The notes: a model not told the origin generated them from the sequence alone. Shown: positions 8,813 through 17,461, counted from the stretch's first letter. The stretch is DNA of 64,000 nucleotides from CAXBES01 sp965367015 (GCA_965367015.1 CBDUGY010000001.1:1-64000); one strand, 5' to 3'. Numbers and translations are program-made.

Positions 8813-9163
8813 TCACATTTCTCTCTTCACCAATAGGTAGTAATCATTATCTAAGGGTAAATAGCCTTGATCATACAAATAATAATAGACGGAACCTGTT
8901 TTTGTAGTATAAATACTAGTGAAATATTCGAAACTGAAACCTAAACGCAATAATTTTTCTTTGGTAGTTTTAGTTTTGTCGTTAGTATTAATAGACTCAA
9001 GAATCCGATAATTTTTTCGAAGGCGGTTGTTGATATTGCGAACGAGATTTTTTCTATCCTTGTTGAGGGTATTGTTATGCGCGTTGCGACATGCGTCACT
9101 ACAGTACTTTTTGTCGGCACGGCCAATTATTTTACTTCCACACTCCGGACAAAGTTTATCCAT
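8813..9163 (-). CDS. Small zinc-ribbon protein
   Basis: This 116-residue protein has a four-cysteine zinc ribbon near the N-terminus (CPEC at 5-8 and CSDAC at 22-26), followed by a basic helical stretch and a C-terminal alpha/beta part ending in aromatic residues. The ribbon resembles those of YgiT/DUF2116-like nucleic-acid-associated proteins. It starts 5 bp after the stop of the NUMOD4/HNH gene and is clearly its operon partner. The function is unknown; nucleic acid binding is inferred from the zinc ribbon. Confidence 0.75.
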   Translation of the reverse strand: MDKLCPECGSKIIGRADKKYCSDACRNAHNNTLNKDRKNLVRNINNRLRKNYRILESINTNDKTKTTKEKLLRLGFSFEYFTSIYTTKTGSVYYYLYDQGYLPLDNDYYLLVKREM

Positions 9164-9168
9164 TTAAT

Positions 9169-9726
9169 TTAAATCTTTATATGCCCCCAATTTTCACCAG
9201 ATTTGATGCGGTACAATTGCATTTCTGAAATTCCAAATTGCTTGGCGATGATTCGCATTCTGGTTTTGCGATTTGGGTCGAGTATTTTCTTTTTTATCAT
9301 TCTCACCTTTGCCGGTGACAGCTTCGAATATTTCGGGTTGAGCCTTGCTTTTTCCCGAGCTTTTAGAACTGTTGGGTTTTTTTGATTGTGGGCAAAACGT
9401 TCATCTTTATTTACATATTCTAGATTTTCAACGCGATTATCAACTTTGTCAAAATTTTTATGAATAACCAAAGGGCGTGTTTCATCGGCTTTCAGGAAAA
9501 GTTCTGCAACTACCCTATGTACATATATCAAATCGGTTTTGCCATCCTTTTTTGTACAAGACCAGGTTTTATAACCGGAGAGTGTATATGGTTTAAACAA
9601 TTCACCCTCAGGATTCTTTTTGTAAGAGATGACTCTTCCTAAATTTGATACTTTATATTTTTCTTGATGACGCCATATAGGCCTAGAGAAGTCTTTCCAG
9701 ACCTCACCTTTTAAATTGATAATCAT
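9169..9726 (-). CDS. NUMOD4/HNH-type DNA-binding protein with C-terminal HTH
   Basis: The 185-residue protein begins with a NUMOD4 motif (W-x-x-I/Y-x-x-Y-x-V-S-N-x-G-R-V at residues 10-35). An HNH-like region follows, in which His and Asn positions can be aligned (VIHKNF, DNRVENLEYV), but the Asp that normally follows the His (HID) is Asn, so cleavage activity is doubtful. A C-terminal helix-turn-helix (MRIIAKQFGISEMQLYRI) ends in W-G-H-I, as in homing-endonuclease-associated repeats. It is not inside an intron or intein and both neighbours are intact, so it is more likely a host-adopted DNA-binding protein than an active homing enzyme. It forms an operon with the zinc-ribbon protein. Confidence 0.75.
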   Translation of the reverse strand: MIINLKGEVWKDFSRPIWRHQEKYKVSNLGRVISYKKNPEGELFKPYTLSGYKTWSCTKKDGKTDLIYVHRVVAELFLKADETRPLVIHKNFDKVDNRVENLEYVNKDERFAHNQKNPTVLKAREKARLNPKYSKLSPAKVRMIKKKILDPNRKTRMRIIAKQFGISEMQLYRIKSGENWGHIKI

Positions 9727-9796
9727 AACTGGGGAGTTTCCTCAAATATAGTGAAGAAATTTTGATTTCAACGAGGATTCAATTTGTTGGGTTAAA

Positions 9797-10738
9797 TTAC
9801 TTAGAATCAGCACTTAAGTTAAATCTGTAAATCGCCTCAAACTTAAAATAGACACCCCCGCTAATCGTGGGATTTAATTGAGTTCTACTGTCGCCAAAAC
9901 TAAATGCCGAAACTCCTAGATCTATTTTATCGCCATCGGCATAAACTTCATAATTACTGGTCGCATAGCCTAATTTTGCCCTCACTAACACACTCTTCTG
10001 AAGGGCGCTAAATTGTGCATATCCGGCAAATTCCAGAGAACTTAGATCGACATATGAAACAGATGTGTCGGCATCCCCATATAATCTGAAACTTCGCCCA
10101 ATTCCGAAGTAATCCACACCAATAGCAATTGCGCCCAAAGAATAGTTAATATCTGCTGCAATAGGCAAGGACATATCCATTTCAAACTTTTTGTTTTCAC
10201 TTAAGTAATACCACCCTATTATGGGTGTTGTAAAGAAACCAAATGCTTCTGTAGAACCGTACACTCCGAAGCGATAGATGAGGTTGTCTTTTTTCTGAAG
10301 TTTTAAAAGCGCGAAACCACCTATATAAAAATCATCACTTTTAATCTTTTTGTAATCTGAGGCAATCTTTGGAAGCAATACAATTGTACTACTCCATTTT
10401 TCGTTATATTTTGATGCCAAACCCAGCTTTAAGGTCGTGCTATACAAGCCTGCATAATTATTCTGATCCACACCAGAATATATGATATCTCTATCGTCTT
10501 TGGGGAAAAGTTGTAGTCTGTTCTTACTGAAAGCAACACCTGTGATAAGTGCATTATTATTATTTAAAACCACAGGGAAAGTTAGATCTGCCTCCAGAAA
10601 ATCAATATTCGTTGTAGCTGAAGAGCTGTCGAAGTTATTATTAAAGGTTTGCCCATAGCCAATTCTGAGCAAATCCACATAGTTCTGGGCTTCCGAAGAA
10701 AACGGCAGGATTAGGAGAAAGAAGATGATTTTTTTCAA
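9797..10738 (-). CDS. DUF6268-type outer membrane beta-barrel protein
   Basis: This 313-residue protein has a Sec signal peptide (cleavage after SSEAQ) and alternating hydrophobic/polar strands with many Asn, Tyr and Gly, as in outer-membrane beta barrels. The pattern resembles the DUF6268 family common in Bacteroidota. The C-terminal strands (ISGGVYFKFEAIYRFNL) look like closing barrel strands. No enzymatic motif is visible. It is divergent from ileS and appears to be a single-gene unit. The role is unknown. Confidence 0.7.
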   Translation of the reverse strand: MKKIIFFLLILPFSSEAQNYVDLLRIGYGQTFNNNFDSSSATTNIDFLEADLTFPVVLNNNNALITGVAFSKNRLQLFPKDDRDIIYSGVDQNNYAGLYSTTLKLGLASKYNEKWSSTIVLLPKIASDYKKIKSDDFYIGGFALLKLQKKDNLIYRFGVYGSTEAFGFFTTPIIGWYYLSENKKFEMDMSLPIAADINYSLGAIAIGVDYFGIGRSFRLYGDADTSVSYVDLSSLEFAGYAQFSALQKSVLVRAKLGYATSNYEVYADGDKIDLGVSAFSFGDSRTQLNPTISGGVYFKFEAIYRFNLSADSK

Positions 10739-10850
10739 ATAGACAGTGCTTGATTTTGCTAAAGATATAAAAATTCACTTAGCTCCTGCTCCCCGTTGCT
10801 AAACATCATTTGTCAAACTTTTTTGACTAGTCTAATTCTATTAAATTACT

Positions 10851-10858
10851 TACTTTTG
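10851..10858 (+). promoter_or_regulatory. -7 promoter element TACTTTTG of ileS
   Basis: An exact TAnnTTTG box lies 26 bp upstream of the ileS ATG. The nearest TTTG (10822-10825) has a 25-bp spacer, longer than usual. Confidence 0.55.
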
Positions 10859-10883
10859 CGAACTTATTAGAAGCGATTGATTT

Positions 10884-13800
10884 ATGAGCACAAGATTTAA
10901 AGAATATAAGGGATTAGACCTTCCCAAACTGGGCGAAGAGGTACTCGATTTTTGGAAAAAAGAAAATATTTTCGAAAAGAGTATTTCTATTCGTGAGGGA
11001 AAAGAACCTTTTGTTTTTTTTGAAGGCCCTCCATCAGCAAATGGCCTGCCTGGAATCCATCATGTGATGGCGCGTGCGATCAAGGATATATTCTGTCGGT
11101 ATAAAACACAAAAGGGTTTTAAAGTTGATCGCAAAGCAGGATGGGATACTCATGGATTGCCTATTGAACTAGGCGTAGAGAAGGAACTAGGAATCACAAA
11201 AGAAGATATTGGAAATAAAATTTCGGTGGAAGCCTATAATGAAGCTTGCAGAAAAGCAGTAATGCGATACACCGATGTTTGGAATAAAGTGACCGAAAGC
11301 TATGGGTATTGGGTAGATATGGACGATCCGTATGTTACCTATAAGCCTAAGTATATGGAAACCGTTTGGTGGTTGCTTAAAGAGATATATAACAAAGGCT
11401 TAATGTATAAAGGGTATACAATTCAGCCGTATTCTCCAAAGGCGGGAACCGGGTTAAGTTCCCACGAATTGAATCAGCCCGGAACATATCAGGATGTGAC
11501 CGATACTACTGTTGTTGCTCAGTTTAAAGCTGTAACTGATACCCTTCCCGACTTCCTTGTCGAACAATCGAAAGATGTTTGGTTTCTTGCCTGGACGACC
11601 ACACCTTGGACACTTCCAAGTAATACTGCACTAACTGTTGGAGCTAAGATCGATTATGTACTGGTAAAGACTTTTAATCAGTATACATTTTTGCCCATAA
11701 ACGTTATTCTTGCAAAGAATTTAGTTGCAAAACAATTTTCCGGGAAGTACGAAGAAAAGCCAAACCAAGAAATCTTGGAAAGCTATAAGCAAGGGGATAA
11801 AATGATTCCATATTTTATTGCCGCCGAGTTTAAAGGAAAAGATCTCGAAGAAATTCGCTACGAGCAGCTATTGCCTTTCGCTTTGCCAAATGACAATCCT
11901 GAAAATGCATTTAGGATTATTACAGGGGATTTTGTTACTACTGAAGACGGAACCGGAATTGTGCATACCGCACCGACTTTTGGAGCAGACGATGCCAAAG
12001 TTGCTAAGGAGGCTTCTCCCGAAGTTCCACCTCTACTCGTGCAAGATGAGAATGGCAATTTAGTACCGTTGGTAGATTTACAGGGAAAATTTCGTCCTGA
12101 AATGGGCGAGTATGCAGGGAAGTATGTTAAGAACGAGTATTATAAAGATAATGAGGCGCCCGAAAAAAGTGTTGATGTAGAATTAGCAATTCAATTAAAA
12201 ACTGAAAATAAAGCATTTAAGGTTGAAAAATACCTTCACAGTTATCCCAACTGCTGGAGAACAGATAAGCCTATCTTGTATTATCCTCTGGATTCGTGGT
12301 TTATAAAAGTAACCGATTTCAGAGATCGTATGTTCGAGCTAAATGAAACGATCAATTGGAAGCCTAAGGCCACCGGGGATGGACGTTTTGGAAATTGGTT
12401 GGCAAATGCCAACGACTGGAACCTTTCACGTTCCCGATACTGGGGTATTCCTTTACCACTATGGCGTACCGAAGATGGGACGGAAGAAATAGTAATAGGT
12501 TCAATCGAGGAATTAAAAGTTGAAATGCAGAAATCTGTTTCGGCAGGATTTATGTCGGAAGCTATTTTTGCAGATTTTGTTGTAGGGGATTTTTCCGAAG
12601 AAAACTACGATAAAGTCGACTTGCATAAAAACATAGTAGATGAAATTGTTTTGGTTTCTGCAAGTGGAAAACCAATGAAACGCGAAGCCGACCTGATTGA
12701 TGTTTGGTTCGACAGTGGAAGTATGCCATATGCACAGTGGCACTACCCTTTCGAGAATAAAAAGAAGGTAGAAGATACTTGGCGTAAAGCCGATTTTATC
12801 GCTGAAGGTGTAGATCAAACACGTGGTTGGTTTTATACGCTGCACGCAATTGCCACTATGATATTCGATGATGTTGCCTATAAAAATGTTGTGTCGAATG
12901 GATTAGTTTTAGATAAAAATGGCCAGAAAATGTCTAAGCGTTTGGGAAATGCAGCAGACCCGTTCGAAACACTAAATACCTATGGCCCCGACGCCACGCG
13001 TTGGTACATGATCAGTAATGCGAACCCTTGGGACAATCTTAAGTTTGACTTAGAGGGGATTGCTGAAGTTCGAAATAAATTCTTTGGAACACTGTATAAT
13101 ACCTATAGTTTTTTCAGTTTGTATGCTAACTTAGACAATTTCGATTATTCCGAAAAAGATGTTCCTTTGGAAAAGCGATCCGAAATAGACCGCTGGATTC
13201 TTTCAGAATTGAATACACTGGTTAAAAGTGTTGATGAATATTACGCAGATTATGAGCCAACAAAGGCAACAAGAGCTATTAGCGAGTTTGTTCAGGAGAA
13301 CTTAAGTAACTGGTATGTGCGCTTGAGTAGAAGACGTTTCTGGAAGGGTAGTTATGGAGAAGATAAAATCTCTGCCTACCAGACTCTGCATACTTGCTTA
13401 GTCACTGTAGCACAATTAGGTGCGCCGGTTGCTCCGTTTTTTATGGATCGCTTATTCAAAGATTTGACGGCGGGAATAGTGAAATCTGAAGAAGAATCCG
13501 TACATTTAAGTAACTTTCCGCACAGTGATGCGTCATACATAAACAGTGCACTCGAGCGAAAAATGCAAAAGGCGCAAACAATATCCTCCTTGGTGTTATC
13601 GTTACGTCAACGGGAGAAGATTAAAGTTCGACAGCCTTTACAAAAAATAATGATTCCGGTGTTGGATGATTCGGAAAGAATTGAAATCGAGGCGGTTTCA
13701 GAATTAATCAAGTCGGAGGTAAACGTAAAAGAGATAGAATTAATTGACGAAGGTTCTGGAATTTTGGTTAAACAAATTAAGGCCGATTTTAAAAAATTAG

Positions 13801-14288
13801 GACCTCGTTTTGGAAAAGACATGAAAGCGGTAGCGCAAGCTATAGCAGGATTTCAGCAGGAAGAAATCTCTTTGCTGGAAAAAGAGGGTGAGATTTCTAT
13901 TCCAATTAATGAAAAATATATTACATTGACCCTGGACGATGTTGTGATTAGCTCACAAGATATTGAAGGTTGGTTGGTAGCGAACAGCAACGGAATAACA
14001 GTAGCACTTGATGTAACTATCACTCCAAATTTAAAGAATGAAGGTATTGCCAGAGAACTGGTGAACCGAATTCAGAATATGAGAAAAGATGCTGGTTTTG
14101 AAGTAACCGATCGTGTAGAAGTGATCCTTCAGGAAGAAGCGGCTTTGGAGATTGCGGTGCAACAAAATTTAGAGTATATAAAACAAGAAACCTTGACAGA
14201 GGTATTACAATTCGAAAACCAATTACCAAATGGTACGGAAATTGTTTTCGATGAAATAACTACCAAACTCAACATTAAAAAACATTAA
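10884..14288 (+). CDS. ileS: Isoleucyl-tRNA synthetase, type 2 (eukaryote-like), with swapped GXHH signature
   Basis: This 1134-residue class I synthetase charges tRNA-Ile. The catalytic Rossmann fold starts at about residue 42. The signature that is normally HXGH reads GIHH here (Gly57-His60), with the first and third positions swapped. The second motif is KMSKR (682-686). The NWYVRLSRRRFW segment in the anticodon-binding region is of the eukaryote-like IleRS2 class, as is the absence of a C-terminal zinc finger. An editing domain lies at about 200-420. IleRS2 enzymes are mupirocin-tolerant, and the GXHH subset is reported as extremely resistant. It is followed after 3 bp by the DksA-like gene, so the two are co-transcribed. 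Confidence 0.97.
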   Translation: MSTRFKEYKGLDLPKLGEEVLDFWKKENIFEKSISIREGKEPFVFFEGPPSANGLPGIHHVMARAIKDIFCRYKTQKGFKVDRKAGWDTHGLPIELGVEKELGITKEDIGNKISVEAYNEACRKAVMRYTDVWNKVTESYGYWVDMDDPYVTYKPKYMETVWWLLKEIYNKGLMYKGYTIQPYSPKAGTGLSSHELNQPGTYQDVTDTTVVAQFKAVTDTLPDFLVEQSKDVWFLAWTTTPWTLPSNTALTVGAKIDYVLVKTFNQYTFLPINVILAKNLVAKQFSGKYEEKPNQEILESYKQGDKMIPYFIAAEFKGKDLEEIRYEQLLPFALPNDNPENAFRIITGDFVTTEDGTGIVHTAPTFGADDAKVAKEASPEVPPLLVQDENGNLVPLVDLQGKFRPEMGEYAGKYVKNEYYKDNEAPEKSVDVELAIQLKTENKAFKVEKYLHSYPNCWRTDKPILYYPLDSWFIKVTDFRDRMFELNETINWKPKATGDGRFGNWLANANDWNLSRSRYWGIPLPLWRTEDGTEEIVIGSIEELKVEMQKSVSAGFMSEAIFADFVVGDFSEENYDKVDLHKNIVDEIVLVSASGKPMKREADLIDVWFDSGSMPYAQWHYPFENKKKVEDTWRKADFIAEGVDQTRGWFYTLHAIATMIFDDVAYKNVVSNGLVLDKNGQKMSKRLGNAADPFETLNTYGPDATRWYMISNANPWDNLKFDLEGIAEVRNKFFGTLYNTYSFFSLYANLDNFDYSEKDVPLEKRSEIDRWILSELNTLVKSVDEYYADYEPTKATRAISEFVQENLSNWYVRLSRRRFWKGSYGEDKISAYQTLHTCLVTVAQLGAPVAPFFMDRLFKDLTAGIVKSEEESVHLSNFPHSDASYINSALERKMQKAQTISSLVLSLRQREKIKVRQPLQKIMIPVLDDSERIEIEAVSELIKSEVNVKEIELIDEGSGILVKQIKADFKKLGPRFGKDMKAVAQAIAGFQQEEISLLEKEGEISIPINEKYITLTLDDVVISSQDIEGWLVANSNGITVALDVTITPNLKNEGIARELVNRIQNMRKDAGFEVTDRVEVILQEEAALEIAVQQNLEYIKQETLTEVLQFENQLPNGTEIVFDEITTKLNIKKH

Positions 14289-14291
14289 ATT

Positions 14292-14672
14292 ATGTCCCAA
14301 GAAGTTAAAAATAGATACACAGACGCCGAATTAGCAGAATTTAAAACGCTAATAATAGAAAAGATCGATAAAGCGAAGGCGCAATTAGAGCTTATTGAAA
14401 GCTCGTATAAGAACGATAGTAATAATGGTACAGATGATACTTCGCCAACTTTTAAGGCTTTCGACGAAGGAAGTGAAGTCATGAGTAAAGAAGCAAATTC
14501 TCAACTGGCGATCCGCCAGGAGAAGTTTATTCGTGATCTCAAAAATGCATTGATCCGAATTGAAAATAAGACTTATGGAATTTGCCGAGTAACCGGGAAA
14601 TTGATTAATCCGGAGCGCTTAAAATTGGTTCCACATGCTACTTTGAGTATAGAAGCGAAGAACATGCAATAG
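14292..14672 (+). CDS. TraR/DksA-family protein with degenerate zinc finger
   Basis: The 126-residue protein has the DksA/TraR layout: an N-terminal coiled coil (about 10-95) with acidic residues at its tip (NGTDDTSP), then a short C-terminal finger. Only one zinc-type Cys is left (YGICRVTGKLI); the other three are missing, so metal binding is improbable, as in other members from this phylum. DksA-type proteins bind the RNA polymerase secondary channel and modulate initiation with ppGpp. It lies 3 bp after ileS. In this group the order ileS-dksA-lspA is common; here an extra gene lies before lspA. Confidence 0.85.
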   Translation: MSQEVKNRYTDAELAEFKTLIIEKIDKAKAQLELIESSYKNDSNNGTDDTSPTFKAFDEGSEVMSKEANSQLAIRQEKFIRDLKNALIRIENKTYGICRVTGKLINPERLKLVPHATLSIEAKNMQ

Positions 14673-14733
14673 CTAGTTCAAACAAACCAACAACTACTTT
14701 ATACTTCGGAAGAAGATGAGTTTAATAAATAAC

Positions 14734-14758
14734 AACCCATCCTGCGATGGGTTTTTTT
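14734..14758 (+). terminator. Intrinsic terminator of ileS-dksA, abutting the next start codon
   Basis: An 8-bp perfect stem (14734-14741 with 14746-14753) with a 4-base loop is followed by a run of T to 14758. The ATG of the next gene is at 14760, so the hairpin takes the place of the usual leader and ribosome-binding region. Confidence 0.8.
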
Positions 14759-14759
14759 A

Positions 14760-15386
14760 ATGCTGAATAAGGCACTTATCATACTACTTATAGCTATTTC
14801 TTCGGAAGCATTATCTCAAAAGATCCTACAGAAAGAAATTGACATAAATGATGTAGAATCACTGATTGTAAATGTAGATCAGGTTTTTTCAGTCCGAGTT
14901 ATCGCAAAGGAAACATCCAAAATAATGGTTACGACCAAAGTTCGGGGTGAATCTTTTGAAAATGTAGTGGTGAACATTTCCGAAGAAAATAATGATATTA
15001 TAATTAGCACCGGATTTTCACCTTTTTTCGTGAAGGAAAATGATAAACTGGCGGCCCATAAAATCATCGCTATTGAAATGGTGATTGTGATTCCTAAAAA
15101 CCTGAATATATCAATCACATCAAAAATTGCGTCGGTAATTGCTGAAGGAGATTTTAGGAAGATATATGCCGGATTGGAAAATGGAAATTGTACACTAGAT
15201 AATTTTACCGGAAATGCGACGCTACAAACTAAAAAAGGTTCAATTGTCGTTTATGCGAATAGAAATATTGCAGGTACGGCTATTTCTAGAAAAGGTAAGA
15301 TTATAAACAGACTCCCGGAGAGAGGAAAATATTACATAAATGCTGAAAGTACTACAGGCTCAATTAGTCTGTTACAAACCAATTAA
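14760..15386 (+). CDS. Secreted DUF4097-like auto-adhesin domain protein
   Basis: This 208-residue protein has a Sec signal peptide (residues 1-19, ending LSQ) and a right-handed beta-repeat body with the alternating short strands seen in DUF4097 and head-GIN auto-transporter adhesin domains (for example GNATLQTKKGSIVVYANRNI and TTGSISLLQTN). It should be periplasmic or exported; the role is unknown. The start at 14760 is directly behind a terminator T-run. There is no alternative start that keeps the signal peptide, so translation may begin on an almost leaderless read-through transcript, or an internal promoter may overlap the hairpin. Confidence 0.7.
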   Translation: MLNKALIILLIAISSEALSQKILQKEIDINDVESLIVNVDQVFSVRVIAKETSKIMVTTKVRGESFENVVVNISEENNDIIISTGFSPFFVKENDKLAAHKIIAIEMVIVIPKNLNISITSKIASVIAEGDFRKIYAGLENGNCTLDNFTGNATLQTKKGSIVVYANRNIAGTAISRKGKIINRLPERGKYYINAESTTGSISLLQTN

Positions 15387-15392
15387 TATTGC

Positions 15393-15400
15393 TATTTTTG
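15393..15400 (+). promoter_or_regulatory. -7 promoter element TATTTTTG of lspA
   Basis: An exact TAnnTTTG box starts 7 bp after the stop of the preceding gene and lies 46 bp before the lspA ATG, so lspA should have its own start. Confidence 0.55.
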
Positions 15401-15446
15401 CGGCTCTAAAACAGAACAAAAAACACCATAGAATTTCACTAAAAAT

Positions 15447-16064
15447 ATGTCCCTAAAAAAATCGATATTTATAATAATTCTGATTCTTTTGATAGATCAG
15501 ATTTCTAAGATTTATATTAAGACCCATTTTTCTTTATATGAAGAAATAAAAGTTTTTGAATGGTTTAGAATAATTTTCGTTGAAAATGAAGGAATGGCCT
15601 GGGGGGCGAAGATTCCCGGGGAATATGGGAAGCTGGTACTCACTCTGTTTAGGATAGTTGCTATTGTTGGGATTGGTTATTGGTTATGGGATTCGGTGCG
15701 TAAAACTGCGCCAAGACTGTTAATTCTTTCTATTGCCTTGATATTTGCCGGCGCGATGGGAAACATCATCGATTCGGTGTTTTACGGATTGATATTCGAG
15801 GATAGTCATCATCAGGTTGCTACTTTATTTCCTGAAGGTGGAGGATATGGTTCGTTGTTTCATGGGAAAGTGGTTGACATGCTTTCGTTTCCATTATATG
15901 AGGGAATTTTACCTGAATGGTTGCCTATTTGGGGTGGAAAAATGTTCACCTTCTTCGACCCTGTTTTTAATATTGCAGATATGTCAATAAGTACGGGGGT
16001 AGGGATTTTAATTGTTTTTAATAAGAAGGCATTTCCAAAGCGTGAAAGTAAAGCAGAAGCATAA
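15447..16064 (+). CDS. lspA: Lipoprotein signal peptidase (signal peptidase II)
   Basis: The 205-residue inner-membrane aspartic peptidase removes signal peptides from lipoproteins; several of its likely substrates are encoded in this window. Four hydrophobic helices are visible. The catalytic aspartates are Asp109 (GNIID) and Asp177 (FNIADMSIS), in the two conserved family motifs. The protein is about 40 residues longer than the E. coli enzyme because of an extracytoplasmic insertion between these motifs, which is usual in Bacteroidota. It is preceded by its own promoter. Confidence 0.95.
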   Translation: MSLKKSIFIIILILLIDQISKIYIKTHFSLYEEIKVFEWFRIIFVENEGMAWGAKIPGEYGKLVLTLFRIVAIVGIGYWLWDSVRKTAPRLLILSIALIFAGAMGNIIDSVFYGLIFEDSHHQVATLFPEGGGYGSLFHGKVVDMLSFPLYEGILPEWLPIWGGKMFTFFDPVFNIADMSISTGVGILIVFNKKAFPKRESKAEA

Positions 16065-16169
16065 TTGTCTTTATACCTTTGTCTTACTTAAAAATGCACC
16101 AAATCATCAAGAGATACCGGTTGAATCAGGCAAACAATTATTCACTTTATTTGAGCAATTTCTTTTTAT

Positions 16170-16610
16170 CTAATTCCCGGTGGGTGCTAAATTTATAAAT
16201 GGCTCATAGGGTATATTTCGCAAGATCCAATACAAAACAGCAATTCCAAAATAGGAAAAAATAAATATTTTACTATAAAAAAATTGTACTCTGTACTGAG
16301 TATTATAAAGGTAATTGACCACTTTCACTCCCAAGCCATAAAAGATTAAAGGAAGGGATAATACCATTAACGGATTAAACTGGAAAGCACTAATAAGATC
16401 ACCGTGTAATAATTGATGAATGGCACGTTGAGAACCGCAGCCGGGACAATGATAACCGGTGGCATAATTAAAAGGGCAAGGAATAAAGAAAGAATGTTGC
16501 GTAGGGTTGAATAAAAAGTATAAAATACTAATACCCCCAAGCAGTACTGCTATGAGGGTAAGATTTAATAGTTTTTTAGAATCCACCTGCAACTCCAATA
16601 ACGAAGACAA
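16170..16610 (-). CDS. DUF2752 membrane protein
   Basis: A 146-residue inner-membrane protein with three or four hydrophobic helices and the family hallmark CPxC motif (HCPGCGSQRAIHQLLHG). The conserved cysteines and Gly-rich turn suggest a metal- or redox-linked loop, but no function is established for DUF2752. Its start overlaps the end of the upstream CD225-type gene by 35 bp, so the two are translationally coupled. Confidence 0.85.
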   Translation of the reverse strand: MSSLLELQVDSKKLLNLTLIAVLLGGISILYFLFNPTQHSFFIPCPFNYATGYHCPGCGSQRAIHQLLHGDLISAFQFNPLMVLSLPLIFYGLGVKVVNYLYNTQYRVQFFYSKIFIFSYFGIAVLYWILRNIPYEPFINLAPTGN

Positions 16611-16851
16611 GAATTACATATAGAACTACGAAAATAAGGCCTATACCAGCTCCCCACATTGAATATTTTTTAGCATCATCTGCAGCTTTTTGTGCTCCTG
16701 CATGATCACCTTGCGCCCATAGTTCCTTTACCTTTGTTGATTTAATAATGGCAACGATTCCTAAAGGAAGGCAGCATAATACGGTACATAAAATTGCCCA
16801 TACAAGATTATTATCAGGGGGTTGAGTGGCTGGATTGTTTGTTGTTTCCAT
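16576..16851 (-). CDS. CD225/dispanin-like CCC-motif small membrane protein
   Basis: This 91-residue protein has a Pro/Asn-rich N-terminus, a first hydrophobic segment with a cysteine cluster (AILCTVLCCLPLGIVAII), a short charged linker (KVKELWAQGDHAGAQKA) and a second transmembrane helix. The plan is that of the CD225/dispanin family, which includes the interferon-induced transmembrane proteins of animals. Bacterial members are of unknown function. It is coupled by a 35-bp overlap with the DUF2752 gene. Confidence 0.82.
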   Translation of the reverse strand: METTNNPATQPPDNNLVWAILCTVLCCLPLGIVAIIKSTKVKELWAQGDHAGAQKAADDAKKYSMWGAGIGLIFVVLYVILVFVIGVAGGF

Positions 16852-16900
16852 GATGTTGGTTGGTTATATATTAATATGCCTTCAATATACTATGTTTTTT

Positions 16901-17461
16901 TCAAAACCTGTAGATATTTTGAGGTGTAACACAGAAATTGAGGGGAATATCCATGTTTTCATGTAGAACGTATTCTTCAGCTTCGAAAAAAGAGAGACCA
17001 ACGAAAATTGCGTCATCTCTGCATTCTAAAAGAAATCGATCGTAAAAACCTTTACCATATCCAATTCGGTTACCTTGACTGTCGAATGCCAATAACGGCA
17101 CAAATATTACATCAATAAGTTCAGGCTTGATTTGAATACCTGAAACAGGTTCGGTAATTCCATGAGTCGATTTACGTAGTTCAGTATTTTCCTGCAACAA
17201 ATAATGATTCATTCCCGATGTATCAAAATCTGCCTTTGGTATTACGATACTCTTATCTTTCCCTTGAAGAATATGAAGAATATATTCTGTATTCACTTCT
17301 TTTTTTTCTAATATTGGAAGAAATATATGATAGTATGTTCGATCCCAGATATCTAGCTTAAGACTATTATTGGCAATGTTCAAGCTGTAATCCTCTATTT
17401 CTGAATCGGATAAATTTTCTCGCAGGATTTTGTACTTTTTTCGAAGCTGTGTCTTAGTCAT
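16901..17461 (-). CDS. 5-formyltetrahydrofolate cyclo-ligase
   Basis: A 186-residue cytoplasmic enzyme converting 5-formyl-THF to 5,10-methenyl-THF with ATP. The family signature GYGKGFYDRFL near residues 136-146 carries the phosphate-binding loop, and the N-terminal Lys/Arg-rich segment (TKTQLRKKYKILRE) is typical. The start codon directly abuts the stop codon of the aspartoacylase-like gene, so it is the last gene of the rim operon; its link to that operon's function may be only positional. Confidence 0.93.
   Translation of the reverse strand: MTKTQLRKKYKILRENLSDSEIEDYSLNIANNSLKLDIWDRTYYHIFLPILEKKEVNTEYILHILQGKDKSIVIPKADFDTSGMNHYLLQENTELRKSTHGITEPVSGIQIKPELIDVIFVPLLAFDSQGNRIGYGKGFYDRFLLECRDDAIFVGLSFFEAEEYVLHENMDIPLNFCVTPQNIYRF

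Noticed and set aside
9169..9726. HNH gene as a sign of a group I intron, intein or prophage
   Set aside because: Both neighbouring genes are intact and no phage genes or intron ends were seen.
12513..12845. Minus-strand frame of 110 codons inside ileS
   Set aside because: Antisense to a highly conserved part of ileS; no independent coding evidence.
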